Position numbers and translations under genes: made by a program. The notes beneath the pieces were generated by a model, which was not told the origin of the DNA, made no database searches, and worked only from the letters and a program-made list of their open reading frames with translations. DNA of 16,203 nt from Euryarchaeota archaeon UBA106 (lineage in GTDB: Archaea > Thermoplasmatota > Poseidoniia > Poseidoniales > Thalassarchaeaceae), in contig DAOJ01000004.1 in assembly GCA_002502365.1 (NCBI GenBank), forward strand, positions 1-16,203, in the 5' to 3' direction. Shown here piece after piece: positions 1-7,520 of this stretch. The first letter of the stretch is position 1. Each line of letters begins with the position of its first letter.

Positions 1-2
1 AC

Positions 3-110
3 GCCTTCGGCGTCATTATCGGCTGGAGACTTGCTCTCGCTCAACTTCCCATCCCCATTTCGACGGTATCTGACCCCTATTTGAGAGCGCAGGGTCAGAA
101 TCAGCCGTAG
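3..110 (+). CDS. Possible C-terminal fragment of an unknown gene, cut by the left edge
   Basis: Frame 3 is open from the window edge to a TAG at 108-110 and gives about 35 residues. The first part is hydrophobic (GVIIGWRLALAQL) and the tail is polar, ending NQP. Codons of the RNY type are frequent at the left end, which suits coding DNA. A + strand gene ending here would be convergent with the redox gene that ends at 168, and the symmetric hairpin at 150-168 would serve both. No family can be named from so short a piece. A minus-strand frame is also open over part of the same stretch, so coding is plausible but not established. Confidence 0.3.
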   Translation, partial: AFGVIIGWRLALAQLPIPISTVSDPYLRAQGQNQP

Positions 111-114
111 GCTG
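69..114 (+). other. Two adjacent inverted repeats
   Basis: Bases 69-76 (tctgaccc) and 92-99 (gggtcaga) are a perfect 8-bp inverted repeat with a 15-base loop. Just after it, 102-106 (cagcc) and 110-114 (ggctg) form a 5-bp stem with a 3-base loop, followed by a short T-containing run. The second stem spans the TAG of the possible left-edge ORF, so it may be part of a 3' end. Another possibility is a structured RNA. Confidence 0.35.
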
Positions 115-149
115 CAATTTCTTCACAGAAAGATAAATCTCGAAAATAC

Positions 150-168
150 ATTTATTCTAAGAATAAAT
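150..168. terminator. Symmetric AT-rich hairpin, likely bidirectional terminator
   Basis: Bases 150-157 (atttattc) and 161-168 (gaataaat) are perfectly complementary around a TAA loop, an 8-bp stem. The hairpin starts at the stop codon of the minus-strand TlpA/CcdA gene. In that direction it is followed by a TTTT run at about 143-146. Because the stem is symmetric and lies between apparently convergent genes, it could end transcripts from both sides. Archaeal termination depends mainly on T-runs, so the role of the stem is inferred. Confidence 0.5.
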
Positions 169-1562
169 TACAATGGGTTTAACTTAACTCCAAATTGGTA
201 TTCTACAAACCACATTAATACCCAAAGGCCAACAAAAACAAGAATCCCACCGCTTACTCTTTTTATGTTAATCATATTATTTTTAATGAAATCAATTAAC
301 GCACGCTTACTAGCACCAATCAATAAAATTGCACAAATCATCATTGTTGCTGCACTTAATGCATATACAACGAATACTGCTAATGAGCCAAAAAATGTTC
401 CAAATTCAGTTGAGGCAGCAAGTGTTAATCCGATTAGTAATGGAACAGTACAGCCTATGCTGCTCATTCCATATCCAACACCATATGAAAACAGGCCTAT
501 GAACCCTGTATCGGGTTCTTCATTGGTATCATTCCCAAACGGCAGAGCCATTTTTATTTTCCACCATAAATTTCTTCCTGGAGAGATTATTGGTTCAGTA
601 ATCCAACTGTAATCGTATTGTATAGCCCAAGCAATACCCATTGTAATCAAAACCAATCCTACAGGAAGTAGAATCAGAGTTAGGAAACCTGCGGCCGCTG
701 AACCTACCAAAGCAAGTAAAGCACCTAATAGAAAGTAGACTAGGAAAATGCCAGATGATGCTGCAATACCTGCTGGTAAGGCCTCTCTGATCAATGACCT
801 CTCTTCGTCTTCACGGCCTTCTTGAGCTGTCACATAGAACGTCACAAATCCAGGAAGAAGTGGGAATGCACAAGGGGCTAGAAATGAAAGTGCCCCAGCT
901 GCTATTGCCAAAGTCAATACCGGAGCGGAGTTGACACTGACTGTACTTGCTTGCCCCATTTCAGCGGCTTGAACAACCGCTTTGAGGTCATTATAATCGA
1001 CCTCCCCCTGAGCTTCATAGACAATATTGCCATCCATATCAATAACCAAAACCTTAGGTATATTTTGAGCCGAATATGCAACTAATGCTTCTGCACCTGG
1101 GTTTACTGCATGTAGCCAATTATATCCACTAGCCTCTTTGTAATCCTTCAACTCTGATACGGAGTCATCACCTACACTAATACTCCAAATCACAACATTT
1201 CTATCCGTTCCATCTAGGTCATTTTGAAGAGGAACCAAAGTATCGTCTGCTACTGCCTTACAAGGTTTGCACCAAGTAGCCATCAAATCTAATACAACTA
1301 CATTATTTCCTTCTTCAGAGGATAATCTAATGTTGTTCCCGTTTGTATCTGTTGCTTCAAAGTCAGTAGCAACTGAGGAACCCCCAAATGAAGTTGCTAT
1401 TACGGCTGCAATAATTCCAACCATTAGCATGGAAATTACTGCATAAGGTGCAATATTGCCAACATTATGAATAAGAGGAAATCTATTGTTTAATTCGTCC
1501 CAATTAGTATAATCAGGGTCATATTCCCATTCCTCGTAATCCTCATCTTGAAGGGAAGTCAT
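168..1562 (-). CDS. TlpA-type thioredoxin fused to a CcdA/DsbD-like membrane domain
   Basis: This 464-residue protein probably carries electrons from the cytoplasm to thiol proteins outside the membrane. An acidic N-terminal tail of about 35 residues is followed by one membrane segment (about 39-58). A thioredoxin domain (about 65-200) has the active site WCKPC (Cys98 and Cys101) and a cis-proline at IPK (Pro169). A polytopic CcdA/DsbD-like region (about 213-455) carries the paired Cys-Pro motifs of that family, APCAFP (Cys231) and IGCTVP (Cys371). In known CcdA/DsbD proteins such membrane cysteines pass reducing power to a thioredoxin partner; here the partner is on the same chain. The ATG at 1562 lies 11 bases below the stop of the upstream CPPC protein, so the two are probably co-transcribed. 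The family call is firm; the client proteins are unknown. Confidence 0.88.
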   Translation of the reverse strand: MTSLQDEDYEEWEYDPDYTNWDELNNRFPLIHNVGNIAPYAVISMLMVGIIAAVIATSFGGSSVATDFEATDTNGNNIRLSSEEGNNVVVLDLMATWCKPCKAVADDTLVPLQNDLDGTDRNVVIWSISVGDDSVSELKDYKEASGYNWLHAVNPGAEALVAYSAQNIPKVLVIDMDGNIVYEAQGEVDYNDLKAVVQAAEMGQASTVSVNSAPVLTLAIAAGALSFLAPCAFPLLPGFVTFYVTAQEGREDEERSLIREALPAGIAASSGIFLVYFLLGALLALVGSAAAGFLTLILLPVGLVLITMGIAWAIQYDYSWITEPIISPGRNLWWKIKMALPFGNDTNEEPDTGFIGLFSYGVGYGMSSIGCTVPLLIGLTLAASTEFGTFFGSLAVFVVYALSAATMMICAILLIGASKRALIDFIKNNMINIKRVSGGILVFVGLWVLMWFVEYQFGVKLNPL

Positions 1563-1573
1563 TTGCGTTCACC

Positions 1574-3022
1574 TTACCAGGTGCCTTCGTAGGGTTGTCT
1601 AGCCCAATATGTGAAAACTCCGAATGAGGCTAAAACAATCAAAACTCCACTACCTAATAACCAAAATAACCAACTCGAGGATTCTTTGTCACCTACACTT
1701 GTACCTTGGAATAATTGTACTTCAGACATACCTGTGATTTGAGCTCCGTCAGTGTACATTAGTTGATAGTAAATTGAACTACCTTGTTGATATGGCAAAA
1801 TTGTGCTCGCTGCGGCGTTCCCATAGGCGTAGCATACACCATTTTCATCACAAATTTCTTCGCCTTCAATATCCATCATTTCGATATTCCAGACTCCTGA
1901 AAAATTTGATTCAACATCGTTCCAAACCATATAGGATGAAGAGATTCCATCATCGTCATTGAAGAAAGCAATTAATTCAACTGAATCAGAATAGACATTT
2001 TCGACTCTCTCTGTAACTTTAGGAATTGAATTCTCTAGATCGTATGCTGTTGAGGCGGGGGTTGCTGAATTAATTGCTCTTGGTACACCTTGCTTAGCAT
2101 TTGGAGAGCTAGATTTACTTTCATCGTTGTTATCATATACAACTGCGACTACACTAATCTTTGCTGGATTTACTGGATGAATCGGATTCTGTCCAGGTGA
2201 AGCATGGCCATCTGGATAAGTCACAGTCTCAGGAATTGCCCATTCCGCAACGATGTTGTAAGATTCTCCAGCATTAATCATTCCAACGTCGTCATCAATT
2301 ACTGTTGCGCGGTGAACGTTATGACTGACCACGATTTCTTCTTCGTAGGATGAATATGCTAGAACATCGTCTTCAATTACAAATAAGTATAGAGAGAAAT
2401 CTAGCACATCTCCATCGATTAAATCTTGAATGCTGCCCATTGGGTCGGTTGGATCTGGAGAGTAACTTTCGCCAAGGTAGGTTAGATTTACTTCGAATCT
2501 CCACTTTTCTCCATCATATTGCTGGAACACATGCAAATTTGTAGGTGCAACACTACGTGATCCTGCTTCGTCCATTGCACCTGCATGATCTTGACTTTCT
2601 ACATATCCTCCATCAAATTCCCCAGTGGGTGTACCAAGGACACTGTAGAAGGAATATCTGTCCTTGGCTTCTTGTGTTGCGAATACATCATCGCCATCTC
2701 CACCGTTAGTTTGGTGGAAAGCAATCCAAGTAAACGGAACCGAAGGATCATCTCTGTATTGTGCGTGATATGCATTTATTTCTGGTTCAGAATTTGACAT
2801 ACATGGAGGGCAAGAAAGAGATGTGAATAACTCCTCTACTGGACGGTGAGTCCAAGAATCCATGGCCTTTGTATCCGGTTCTACATCTGCAACTCTCTCT
2901 AATGGAATAGTTTCTACTTTTTCTTCGGAAGATGCTATCGCTGGAACAAACATCACCGATAAAATAAGCAAGGAAATCAACGCGTGGGCGCTCCCCCGAC
3001 GTAAATCAAGCGAACTCGGCAT
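1574..3022 (-). CDS. Secreted, C-terminally anchored CPPC thioredoxin-fold protein
   Basis: This 482-residue exported protein has a signal peptide (hydrophobic core about 13-30, with an AIAS cleavage-like site). Near its N-terminus is a thioredoxin-like active site, SCPPC (Cys71 and Cys74). The segment GTPTGEFDGG around Pro132 looks like the cis-Pro loop seen in Omp28-type thioredoxin-fold proteins. A long acidic beta-rich region follows, including a possible disulfide pair (ICDENGVC). A single C-terminal membrane helix (about 449-473) ends in a short tail with one Arg. It is probably a cell-surface thiol oxidoreductase or disulfide sensor. It is the first gene of a two-gene unit with the TlpA/CcdA fusion, which would be the natural electron source. 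The ATG at 3022 has a TATA-like box about 25-30 bases upstream, suggesting a nearly leaderless mRNA. The exact substrate cannot be told. Confidence 0.75.
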   Translation of the reverse strand: MPSSLDLRRGSAHALISLLILSVMFVPAIASSEEKVETIPLERVADVEPDTKAMDSWTHRPVEELFTSLSCPPCMSNSEPEINAYHAQYRDDPSVPFTWIAFHQTNGGDGDDVFATQEAKDRYSFYSVLGTPTGEFDGGYVESQDHAGAMDEAGSRSVAPTNLHVFQQYDGEKWRFEVNLTYLGESYSPDPTDPMGSIQDLIDGDVLDFSLYLFVIEDDVLAYSSYEEEIVVSHNVHRATVIDDDVGMINAGESYNIVAEWAIPETVTYPDGHASPGQNPIHPVNPAKISVVAVVYDNNDESKSSSPNAKQGVPRAINSATPASTAYDLENSIPKVTERVENVYSDSVELIAFFNDDDGISSSYMVWNDVESNFSGVWNIEMMDIEGEEICDENGVCYAYGNAAASTILPYQQGSSIYYQLMYTDGAQITGMSEVQLFQGTSVGDKESSSWLFWLLGSGVLIVLASFGVFTYWARQPYEGTW

Positions 3023-3044
3023 TAAATGAGACAGATGGTGTCAG

Positions 3045-3052
3045 AATTTTAA
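3045..3052 (-). promoter_or_regulatory. TATA-like box of the CPPC-protein operon
   Basis: On the minus strand the sequence TTAAAATT (within GATTAAAATTC) lies about 23-30 bases before the ATG at 3022. At the usual archaeal spacing, transcription would begin at or within a few bases of the start codon, giving a leaderless or nearly leaderless message. The assignment rests on sequence and spacing alone. Confidence 0.45.
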
Positions 3053-3116
3053 TCTAACTCTCGAAAACCCTAATCGCGGATTGTGGAATAATAGGCTAGT
3101 AATGAATTTGCATAGA

Positions 3117-3137
3117 GAAAAACAATACAAATTTTGT
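3117..3137 (-). terminator. Possible terminator of the metal ATPase / zinc-ribbon unit
   Basis: Just beyond the stop of the zinc-ribbon gene (3139) is a 5-bp AT-rich inverted repeat, acaaa (3127-3131) and tttgt (3133-3137). On the minus strand it is followed by a TTTTT run at 3118-3122. A T-run after a stop codon is the main archaeal termination signal. The stem is short and may be irrelevant. Confidence 0.35.
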
Positions 3138-3138
3138 C

Positions 3139-3528
3139 TTAGAATGTAACATTGAATCCTGTCTCACAGGCTGGACAATTTAGTTGTCTCTTACCGGGTT
3201 TAGGGCGAATACGAAGGGTTCTCTCGCAGCCCGGACATTCAATCTCAACTTTGACAATTTTCTTTGTCAGAGTAAATCCACCAGAGCAAGCTCCACATGT
3301 TAGATCGATTGGTCTTTCATCTGTTCCAGCGACAAGGATTGTGTGACAGTGAGGGCAAGGTACCTTCTCCTCTGTCAGGGCATCAATTGTTGGCTGATGA
3401 CTGACCTTGCATACAGCACCACATACCTCGCACTCAATTTCACCTAATCCAGGAGGCAACATGTGCTCGCAGTGAGCGCATTCGGCGAGCGGAGGAGCAT
3501 GTTTCGACTCTATCTCGACCTTGTCCAT
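3139..3528 (-). CDS. Triple zinc-ribbon protein
   Basis: This 129-residue cytoplasmic protein is built almost wholly of three zinc ribbons. Each has two CxxC knuckles: Cys17/20 with Cys33/36, Cys58/61 with Cys78/81, and Cys98/101 with Cys118/121. The spacing between knuckles is 12, 16 and 16 residues. The last ribbon has the familiar pattern in which CPGC and later CPAC frame a basic segment (RIRPKPGKR). There is no signal peptide, membrane segment or enzyme domain. The ATG is preceded by AGGAG at 3536-3540, seven bases away, a good Shine-Dalgarno site. The gene begins 27 bases below the stop of the P1B metal ATPase, on the same strand, so it is probably in the same operon. Roles could include nucleic acid or protein binding, zinc buffering, or regulation; none is shown by the sequence. 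Confidence 0.8.
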   Translation of the reverse strand: MDKVEIESKHAPPLAECAHCEHMLPPGLGEIECEVCGAVCKVSHQPTIDALTEEKVPCPHCHTILVAGTDERPIDLTCGACSGGFTLTKKIVKVEIECPGCERTLRIRPKPGKRQLNCPACETGFNVTF

Positions 3529-3555
3529 TGTTTATCTCCTCTGAGTTTCGGTTAA

Positions 3556-6366
3556 TCAAGCGGTCGATGGAGGACTTCCTTTAGAGCGTGAAAATAACAC
3601 CCCAAAGGCCTCTCGGATATCATGAATTAAATCCTTGGCTATGTCTACCAATACTCCAATTCTATTGCCCTTTGAACCCGTTACAAACATCCCATTGAGG
3701 ATTACAATGAAAACACTGGCCTCGTGAATTGCAATACCGGCGGCAATACTTGTATTCAGGCCAGCTAATGTGGTAATTATTAGCAAAATAGTAATCGACA
3801 CTGACAATGCAATATTTGCGTTCACGACTGCTCGGGTTCTCTTCGAGAGATGAATCAGATTTGCAAGTGCACGAGGGTCTTTTGCAGGGATTAGGATGTC
3901 AGCAGCATCCAAGTTTACTTGTTCGCCACTCCCAACTGCCACACCGATATCAGCGGCGGCAAGTGCGCCAGAATCATTGAAACCATCTCCTGCCATCAAT
4001 GTACGATTGATTTTTGCTCTTTCCTCTACCCAAGATGCTTTACCTTCTGGATCAACATTACCTCGACAAATTTTCGGATCTATACCAAGAGATTTAGCAA
4101 AAGCCTCGACTGAGGCTTGCTCATCACCACTTAATATCTCAACGGAGATTCCCTGATTCTGTAATTTCTGAATCATTTCGCTTACTCCCTCTCTAGCATC
4201 GTCATGTGCAAAGGTGAACGCTGCAACTGCTTCGCCATCAATCGATAATACGCTAGCCCCGTATCCTGACTGGCGGCTATCTGAAAGTGCAGAGTCGATT
4301 TCGTATGGAATTCGAATTCCCTCTGACATCAGCCAATCCGCTCTTCCAAGCATTACTGGCAAACCTCGCATAGAACCTTTTACTCCCGCCTCACCATCTT
4401 CTATGCCGCTAATCTTCGTAATTGCCTTACTTCGCTCTGCAGCCGCCTCAATTAATGTGGTCGCGTAGGGATGATTACTTCTCTGTTCGAGACCAGCTGC
4501 AATTCGTAAAACACTTTCTTCATTTTCATCCCCAGAAACCGTGATTGTAACCAATCTAGGACGGCCACTTGTTAGTGTACCAGTTTTGTCGAGGAGGGCT
4601 AGTTCAATTCCAGCAGCTGCCTCAATTACTTCTCCTCCCCGTGCAACTAATCCACTAGCAGATGCACTAGATAATGCAGTTGCATGAGGTACTGGAGCGG
4701 CAAGGAGAAGTGAACATGGGCAAGAAACTACCCAAAGAACGAGCATACCCACAATATCATTTGTCAAAATTCCATAAATTGCCGAGCCCACTAAGACTAG
4801 TGGTACCCAAATTGCGGTAAACTTCTCGATAATTGTCTGTGTGCGAGTGGGCTTCTCGCGATATTTTCTGACCAAATCGATTAGATCTGCAAGACGTGTG
4901 TCTTGTCCTGTTGCTTCGGCCTTTACATGAACTGGTCCACGTGTAATTGTAAGTCCGGCTTCGACAAAAGATCCTTTGTTGATTGAAACCGGAATTGGTT
5001 CACCCGTCAATGGTGCTTTGTCAATAGCTCCTGAGCCATCAACAATGGTTCCATCAACTGGCACAACTTCACCAGACCGAATCTCGACTATATCTCCCGG
5101 TTCTAAGGCGGCGACAGGAGTCCACTCATCATCGCCTGGATTGTCGATATTCTGACCTTCATCGACCAATCTAGCACGTCTTGGGAGTCTATCCAATCCT
5201 CCTTGCATAGCTTCCCTAGCACGTACTAAGGCGCTTTCTTCTAGATGCCCTGCAAGAGCGACTAATCCAGTTACTACCAAAGCCTCCGGCCATTCTTTGA
5301 GATATAGTGCACCCAGAACTGCTAGAGAGGTCAGTACTTGGAACCCTAATACTCGGTTTTGGATACTGGCGATTGCAGACTGAAACATTGGCATTCCAGC
5401 GAATAAAACCCCTAACCCCGTAACTGAGGCTGCAACCCACCAATGCAATTCTAATAACTCAATAGCAAAAACCAGCAAAAATAGAGGAATTGTAGAAATC
5501 GCACCAATTAATTGTACTTGATCGGGCCGTAATCGCTTGGTTTTTGATTCGATTAGTGTGTATTCTCCAAGTAATCTACCAAGTCCTTCTTGGGTCATTT
5601 CAGATACTTTTGTTGAATCGGTTGATATCCTTTGAATCTCAATCCGTCCATCGTCTAAAGTTGCATTTAGAATTCCTGGAATATCTAGCAAGGCATTTCT
5701 GAGACCCTTCCTATCAATCCCCAATCTGTTGGAAACCTCCCCTGCGGTCTTTCCCTGAACTGTGAACCAATCAACATCCGGTGCGTGGCCTAGACTTTCT
5801 AACACAGAAGAAACTCTTGAAACTCTCCCTCTGGCCAGATCAATTTCTACTCTTACAGTTCCTTCTGTAGCGGAAACAACTACTTTGTTAACTCCAGGTA
5901 ATCGTTTAGTTGCTCGAGTAGCCTTCATTGCACAATCTGGACAATCCATACCGAGCAACTGCCATTCAAACTCTTCCGCCCCATCAACAACTAATTCCGC
6001 TTCCATTATAGATTTCGAATCAAGATGGTCACCTGCAATCGGTTCTACGTTTTCCATAGAACCATCATCAAGCACTAACTCGTCATTTGAAGGCTCTCGC
6101 TTTGTTATAATTTTACGAGAACCTGTGATGATTGAGCGAACCTTGTCAACAACAAATCCAATTAATCCTTGAATTCTAGAAATTAAATTGCTCAATGAAT
6201 TATTTTCAGAAGAGGGTTTGCTTTCTGTTACTTTAGAAGTTGGCTTTTCCAACTGTGTCTTTTCCTTAATGAAATCAGCTTCCCCATCATCAAGGATGAG
6301 AAAATCTTCGTCAGACACAACAAGGCCAAGAGGAAGATGCACATCAACCTGAGGGAAAGAAGACAA
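3556..6366 (-). CDS. P1B-type heavy-metal-transporting ATPase
   Basis: This ATP-driven metal pump of the cytoplasmic membrane has all core P-type motifs: TGEP (454-457), phosphorylated Asp593 in DKTGTLT, HP (632-633) and GDGFND (793-798). The intramembrane CPC (549-551) marks it as P1B. Eight membrane helices can be placed at about 283-303, 308-325, 342-355, 358-375, 515-533, 538-558, 848-870 and 872-890. A heavy-metal-associated domain with MDCPDC (Cys142, Cys145) covers about 132-200; a second region (about 201-272) resembles a degenerate copy without the CxxC. The last helix carries HEAS (881-884) rather than the MxxSS typical of Cu(I) pumps, so a divalent ion (Zn, Cd, Co) is more likely than copper. 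The first 130 residues are a poorly conserved-looking hydrophilic extension. The start used is TTG, and a GTG at 6342 is an alternative. The zinc-ribbon gene follows after 27 bases. Confidence 0.9.
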   Translation of the reverse strand: MSSFPQVDVHLPLGLVVSDEDFLILDDGEADFIKEKTQLEKPTSKVTESKPSSENNSLSNLISRIQGLIGFVVDKVRSIITGSRKIITKREPSNDELVLDDGSMENVEPIAGDHLDSKSIMEAELVVDGAEEFEWQLLGMDCPDCAMKATRATKRLPGVNKVVVSATEGTVRVEIDLARGRVSRVSSVLESLGHAPDVDWFTVQGKTAGEVSNRLGIDRKGLRNALLDIPGILNATLDDGRIEIQRISTDSTKVSEMTQEGLGRLLGEYTLIESKTKRLRPDQVQLIGAISTIPLFLLVFAIELLELHWWVAASVTGLGVLFAGMPMFQSAIASIQNRVLGFQVLTSLAVLGALYLKEWPEALVVTGLVALAGHLEESALVRAREAMQGGLDRLPRRARLVDEGQNIDNPGDDEWTPVAALEPGDIVEIRSGEVVPVDGTIVDGSGAIDKAPLTGEPIPVSINKGSFVEAGLTITRGPVHVKAEATGQDTRLADLIDLVRKYREKPTRTQTIIEKFTAIWVPLVLVGSAIYGILTNDIVGMLVLWVVSCPCSLLLAAPVPHATALSSASASGLVARGGEVIEAAAGIELALLDKTGTLTSGRPRLVTITVSGDENEESVLRIAAGLEQRSNHPYATTLIEAAAERSKAITKISGIEDGEAGVKGSMRGLPVMLGRADWLMSEGIRIPYEIDSALSDSRQSGYGASVLSIDGEAVAAFTFAHDDAREGVSEMIQKLQNQGISVEILSGDEQASVEAFAKSLGIDPKICRGNVDPEGKASWVEERAKINRTLMAGDGFNDSGALAAADIGVAVGSGEQVNLDAADILIPAKDPRALANLIHLSKRTRAVVNANIALSVSITILLIITTLAGLNTSIAAGIAIHEASVFIVILNGMFVTGSKGNRIGVLVDIAKDLIHDIREAFGVLFSRSKGSPPSTA

Positions 6367-6410
6367 CCCTTCAACGGTGGAATCATCAGTAGGAGGCGAA
6401 TCGAAGGAGC

Positions 6411-7136
6411 GTGGAATTACCCGACTTGAGCAATTTTGAGATGATCATCTTTGATATAGATGGCACATTACTAGATATCGAGGGTTTCCAAGAAGAATTA
6501 ATCCCGCTGATAAGAAGAATTGAACAATTAGGATATACTATCTCACTTGCTAGCGGAAGAACTCTGCCCAACGTGACTCCAATCCAGCAAAGCTTGGCTG
6601 TATCTGGATTTGTGGTCGGAGAAAATGGCGGCATGGTATGGGATAGTCACGCTGGTTTTCCCATCCGAGCACTAGCTGATGGTCGGCGAGCTCGGGAAGC
6701 GGCGAATTGGTTGGCCAGCGAAATTGATGGCTTAGACCCCGCAGGAATTGAATCAAATCGCTGGCGAGAAACCGAATGGTGTTTGAAAGAAATTGGTAAT
6801 TACGAGGCCATTAGAGATGCAATAGCAGGCTCTCAATACAATGAATTATCGGTTGTACCAACCGGATTTGCTATTCATCTTTGCATACCTGGACTTGACA
6901 AAAGTACAGGTGTTAAATTTGCTCTCGAGCAGAGAGGCGTTGACCCATCGCGGGTTATCGCGGTAGGAGATGCGGCTAACGATATTCCAATGTTTGAGTT
7001 ATGTGGATTTGCAGTAGCGGTCAATAACGAACATGATGGAGTGGTAGAGTCTGCTGACATTATTACGGAACAAAAAGGAACTTCGGGGACAATCGAATTC
7101 CTCAAGCAATTTATCCAAGCGGTTGAAATACCTTGA
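6411..7136 (+). CDS. HAD-family phosphatase, archaeal phosphoglycolate phosphatase type
   Basis: This 241-residue soluble enzyme probably hydrolyses 2-phosphoglycolate or a related small phosphoester. HAD motif I is FDIDGT (nucleophile Asp15, acid/base Asp17). Motif II is SGR (48-50), Lys164 is the likely motif III lysine, and motif IV is GDAAND (186-191), which binds Mg. The cap segment has the GENGG (70-74) and NRWRE (116-120) signatures that I recall from archaeal phosphoglycolate phosphatases such as Thermoplasma TA0175. The first possible start is GTG at 6411, where the GGAG just before it is too close to act as a ribosome site. An ATG at 6441, right before the catalytic motif, is the other option but would remove nearly all of the N-terminal residues before strand 1. 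It is divergent from the metal ATPase, with 44 bases between the outermost starts. Family is firm, exact substrate less so. Confidence 0.82.
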   Translation: MELPDLSNFEMIIFDIDGTLLDIEGFQEELIPLIRRIEQLGYTISLASGRTLPNVTPIQQSLAVSGFVVGENGGMVWDSHAGFPIRALADGRRAREAANWLASEIDGLDPAGIESNRWRETEWCLKEIGNYEAIRDAIAGSQYNELSVVPTGFAIHLCIPGLDKSTGVKFALEQRGVDPSRVIAVGDAANDIPMFELCGFAVAVNNEHDGVVESADIITEQKGTSGTIEFLKQFIQAVEIP

Positions 7137-7176
7137 TTGGGTCAGAAGTTTGTGTTACGTTAATTCCGATTTGATC

Positions 7177-7365
7177 ATGGAACGAAAACACGACGACATA
7201 CTAGACTTGCTAGTTAGGTGCCTTGAAGCATGGCTAACTTGGCTAGAAGAAGACAACAAGAACTTAGCAGCCGAAGTTGAAGAGAAAAAGTGGCGTACGG
7301 AAAACGAGGCTTACTCTCTCAACGAATATACCTACAACTGGGAGTTCACAGAGAAGTGGGAATAA
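7177..7365 (+). CDS. Small acidic protein of unknown function, 62 codons
   Basis: Not recognised. From ATG 7177 the product is 62 residues and highly charged. The first half reads as a helix with heptad-like hydrophobics (DDILDLLVRCLEAWLTWLEE), and the rest is a Glu/Lys/Asn-rich tail with several Trp and Tyr. It could form a coiled coil or a small helical bundle. The frame is also open upstream to an ATG at 7123, which would overlap the end of the phosphatase gene by 14 bases; the 7177 start avoids the overlap. The stop at 7363-7365 lies two bases from the encoded CCA end of the convergent tRNA-Leu. The amino acid composition looks protein-like rather than random, but only conservation could prove it. 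Confidence 0.5.
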   Translation: MERKHDDILDLLVRCLEAWLTWLEEDNKNLAAEVEEKKWRTENEAYSLNEYTYNWEFTEKWE

Positions 7366-7367
7366 GT

Positions 7368-7452
7368 TGGTGCAGGCGGCAGGATTCGAACCTGCGAAGC
7401 ACTACGCAGAGGATCTTGAGCCCTCCCCCTTTGACCACTCGGGTACACCTGC
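7368..7452 (-). tRNA. trnL: tRNA-Leu (anticodon CAA), class II, CCA encoded
   Basis: Read on the minus strand, the acceptor GCAGGTG pairs with CGCCTGC (one T-G pair), followed by discriminator A at 7371 and an encoded CCA at 7368-7370. The mature body is 7371-7452 (82 nt). The D stem is C10-C12 with G23-G25, A14 is present, and the loop has GTGGTCAAA. The anticodon stem is GAGGG/TCCTC around loop CTCAAGA, which puts anticodon CAA at 7416-7418, reading Leu codon UUG. A variable region of about 13 nt and a T arm GCAGG-TTCGAAT-CCTGC complete a class II fold. No intron is seen. No clear TATA box is visible upstream (above 7452). Confidence 0.95.
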
Positions 7453-7520
7453 ACAACCTCGGAGTAGCAATACCCTCTTGATTCCAACGGCTTGAACACC
7501 ACTCAACCTGGACTAGGCAG

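Noticed and set aside
3..119. Minus-strand frame open at the left edge (TTG near 119)
   Set aside because: It has no ATG or ribosome site and would require starting downstream of the terminator-like hairpin; the + frame has more coding-like codons.
3896..4468. Open frames on the + strand opposite the metal ATPase
   Set aside because: They overlap a fully motif-bearing ATPase gene, have low-complexity Ser/Ala/Pro-rich translations and match no family; they are antisense shadows.
5762..6172. 136-codon + strand frame opposite the N-terminal part of the ATPase
   Set aside because: It lies antisense to the CPDC metal-binding domain, and its Ser/Thr-rich composition is what the reverse of that gene gives.
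3556..6366. Copper-exporting CopA assignment for the metal ATPase
   Set aside because: CPC alone would allow it, but the last helix lacks the MxxSS motif of Cu(I) pumps and has HEAS instead.
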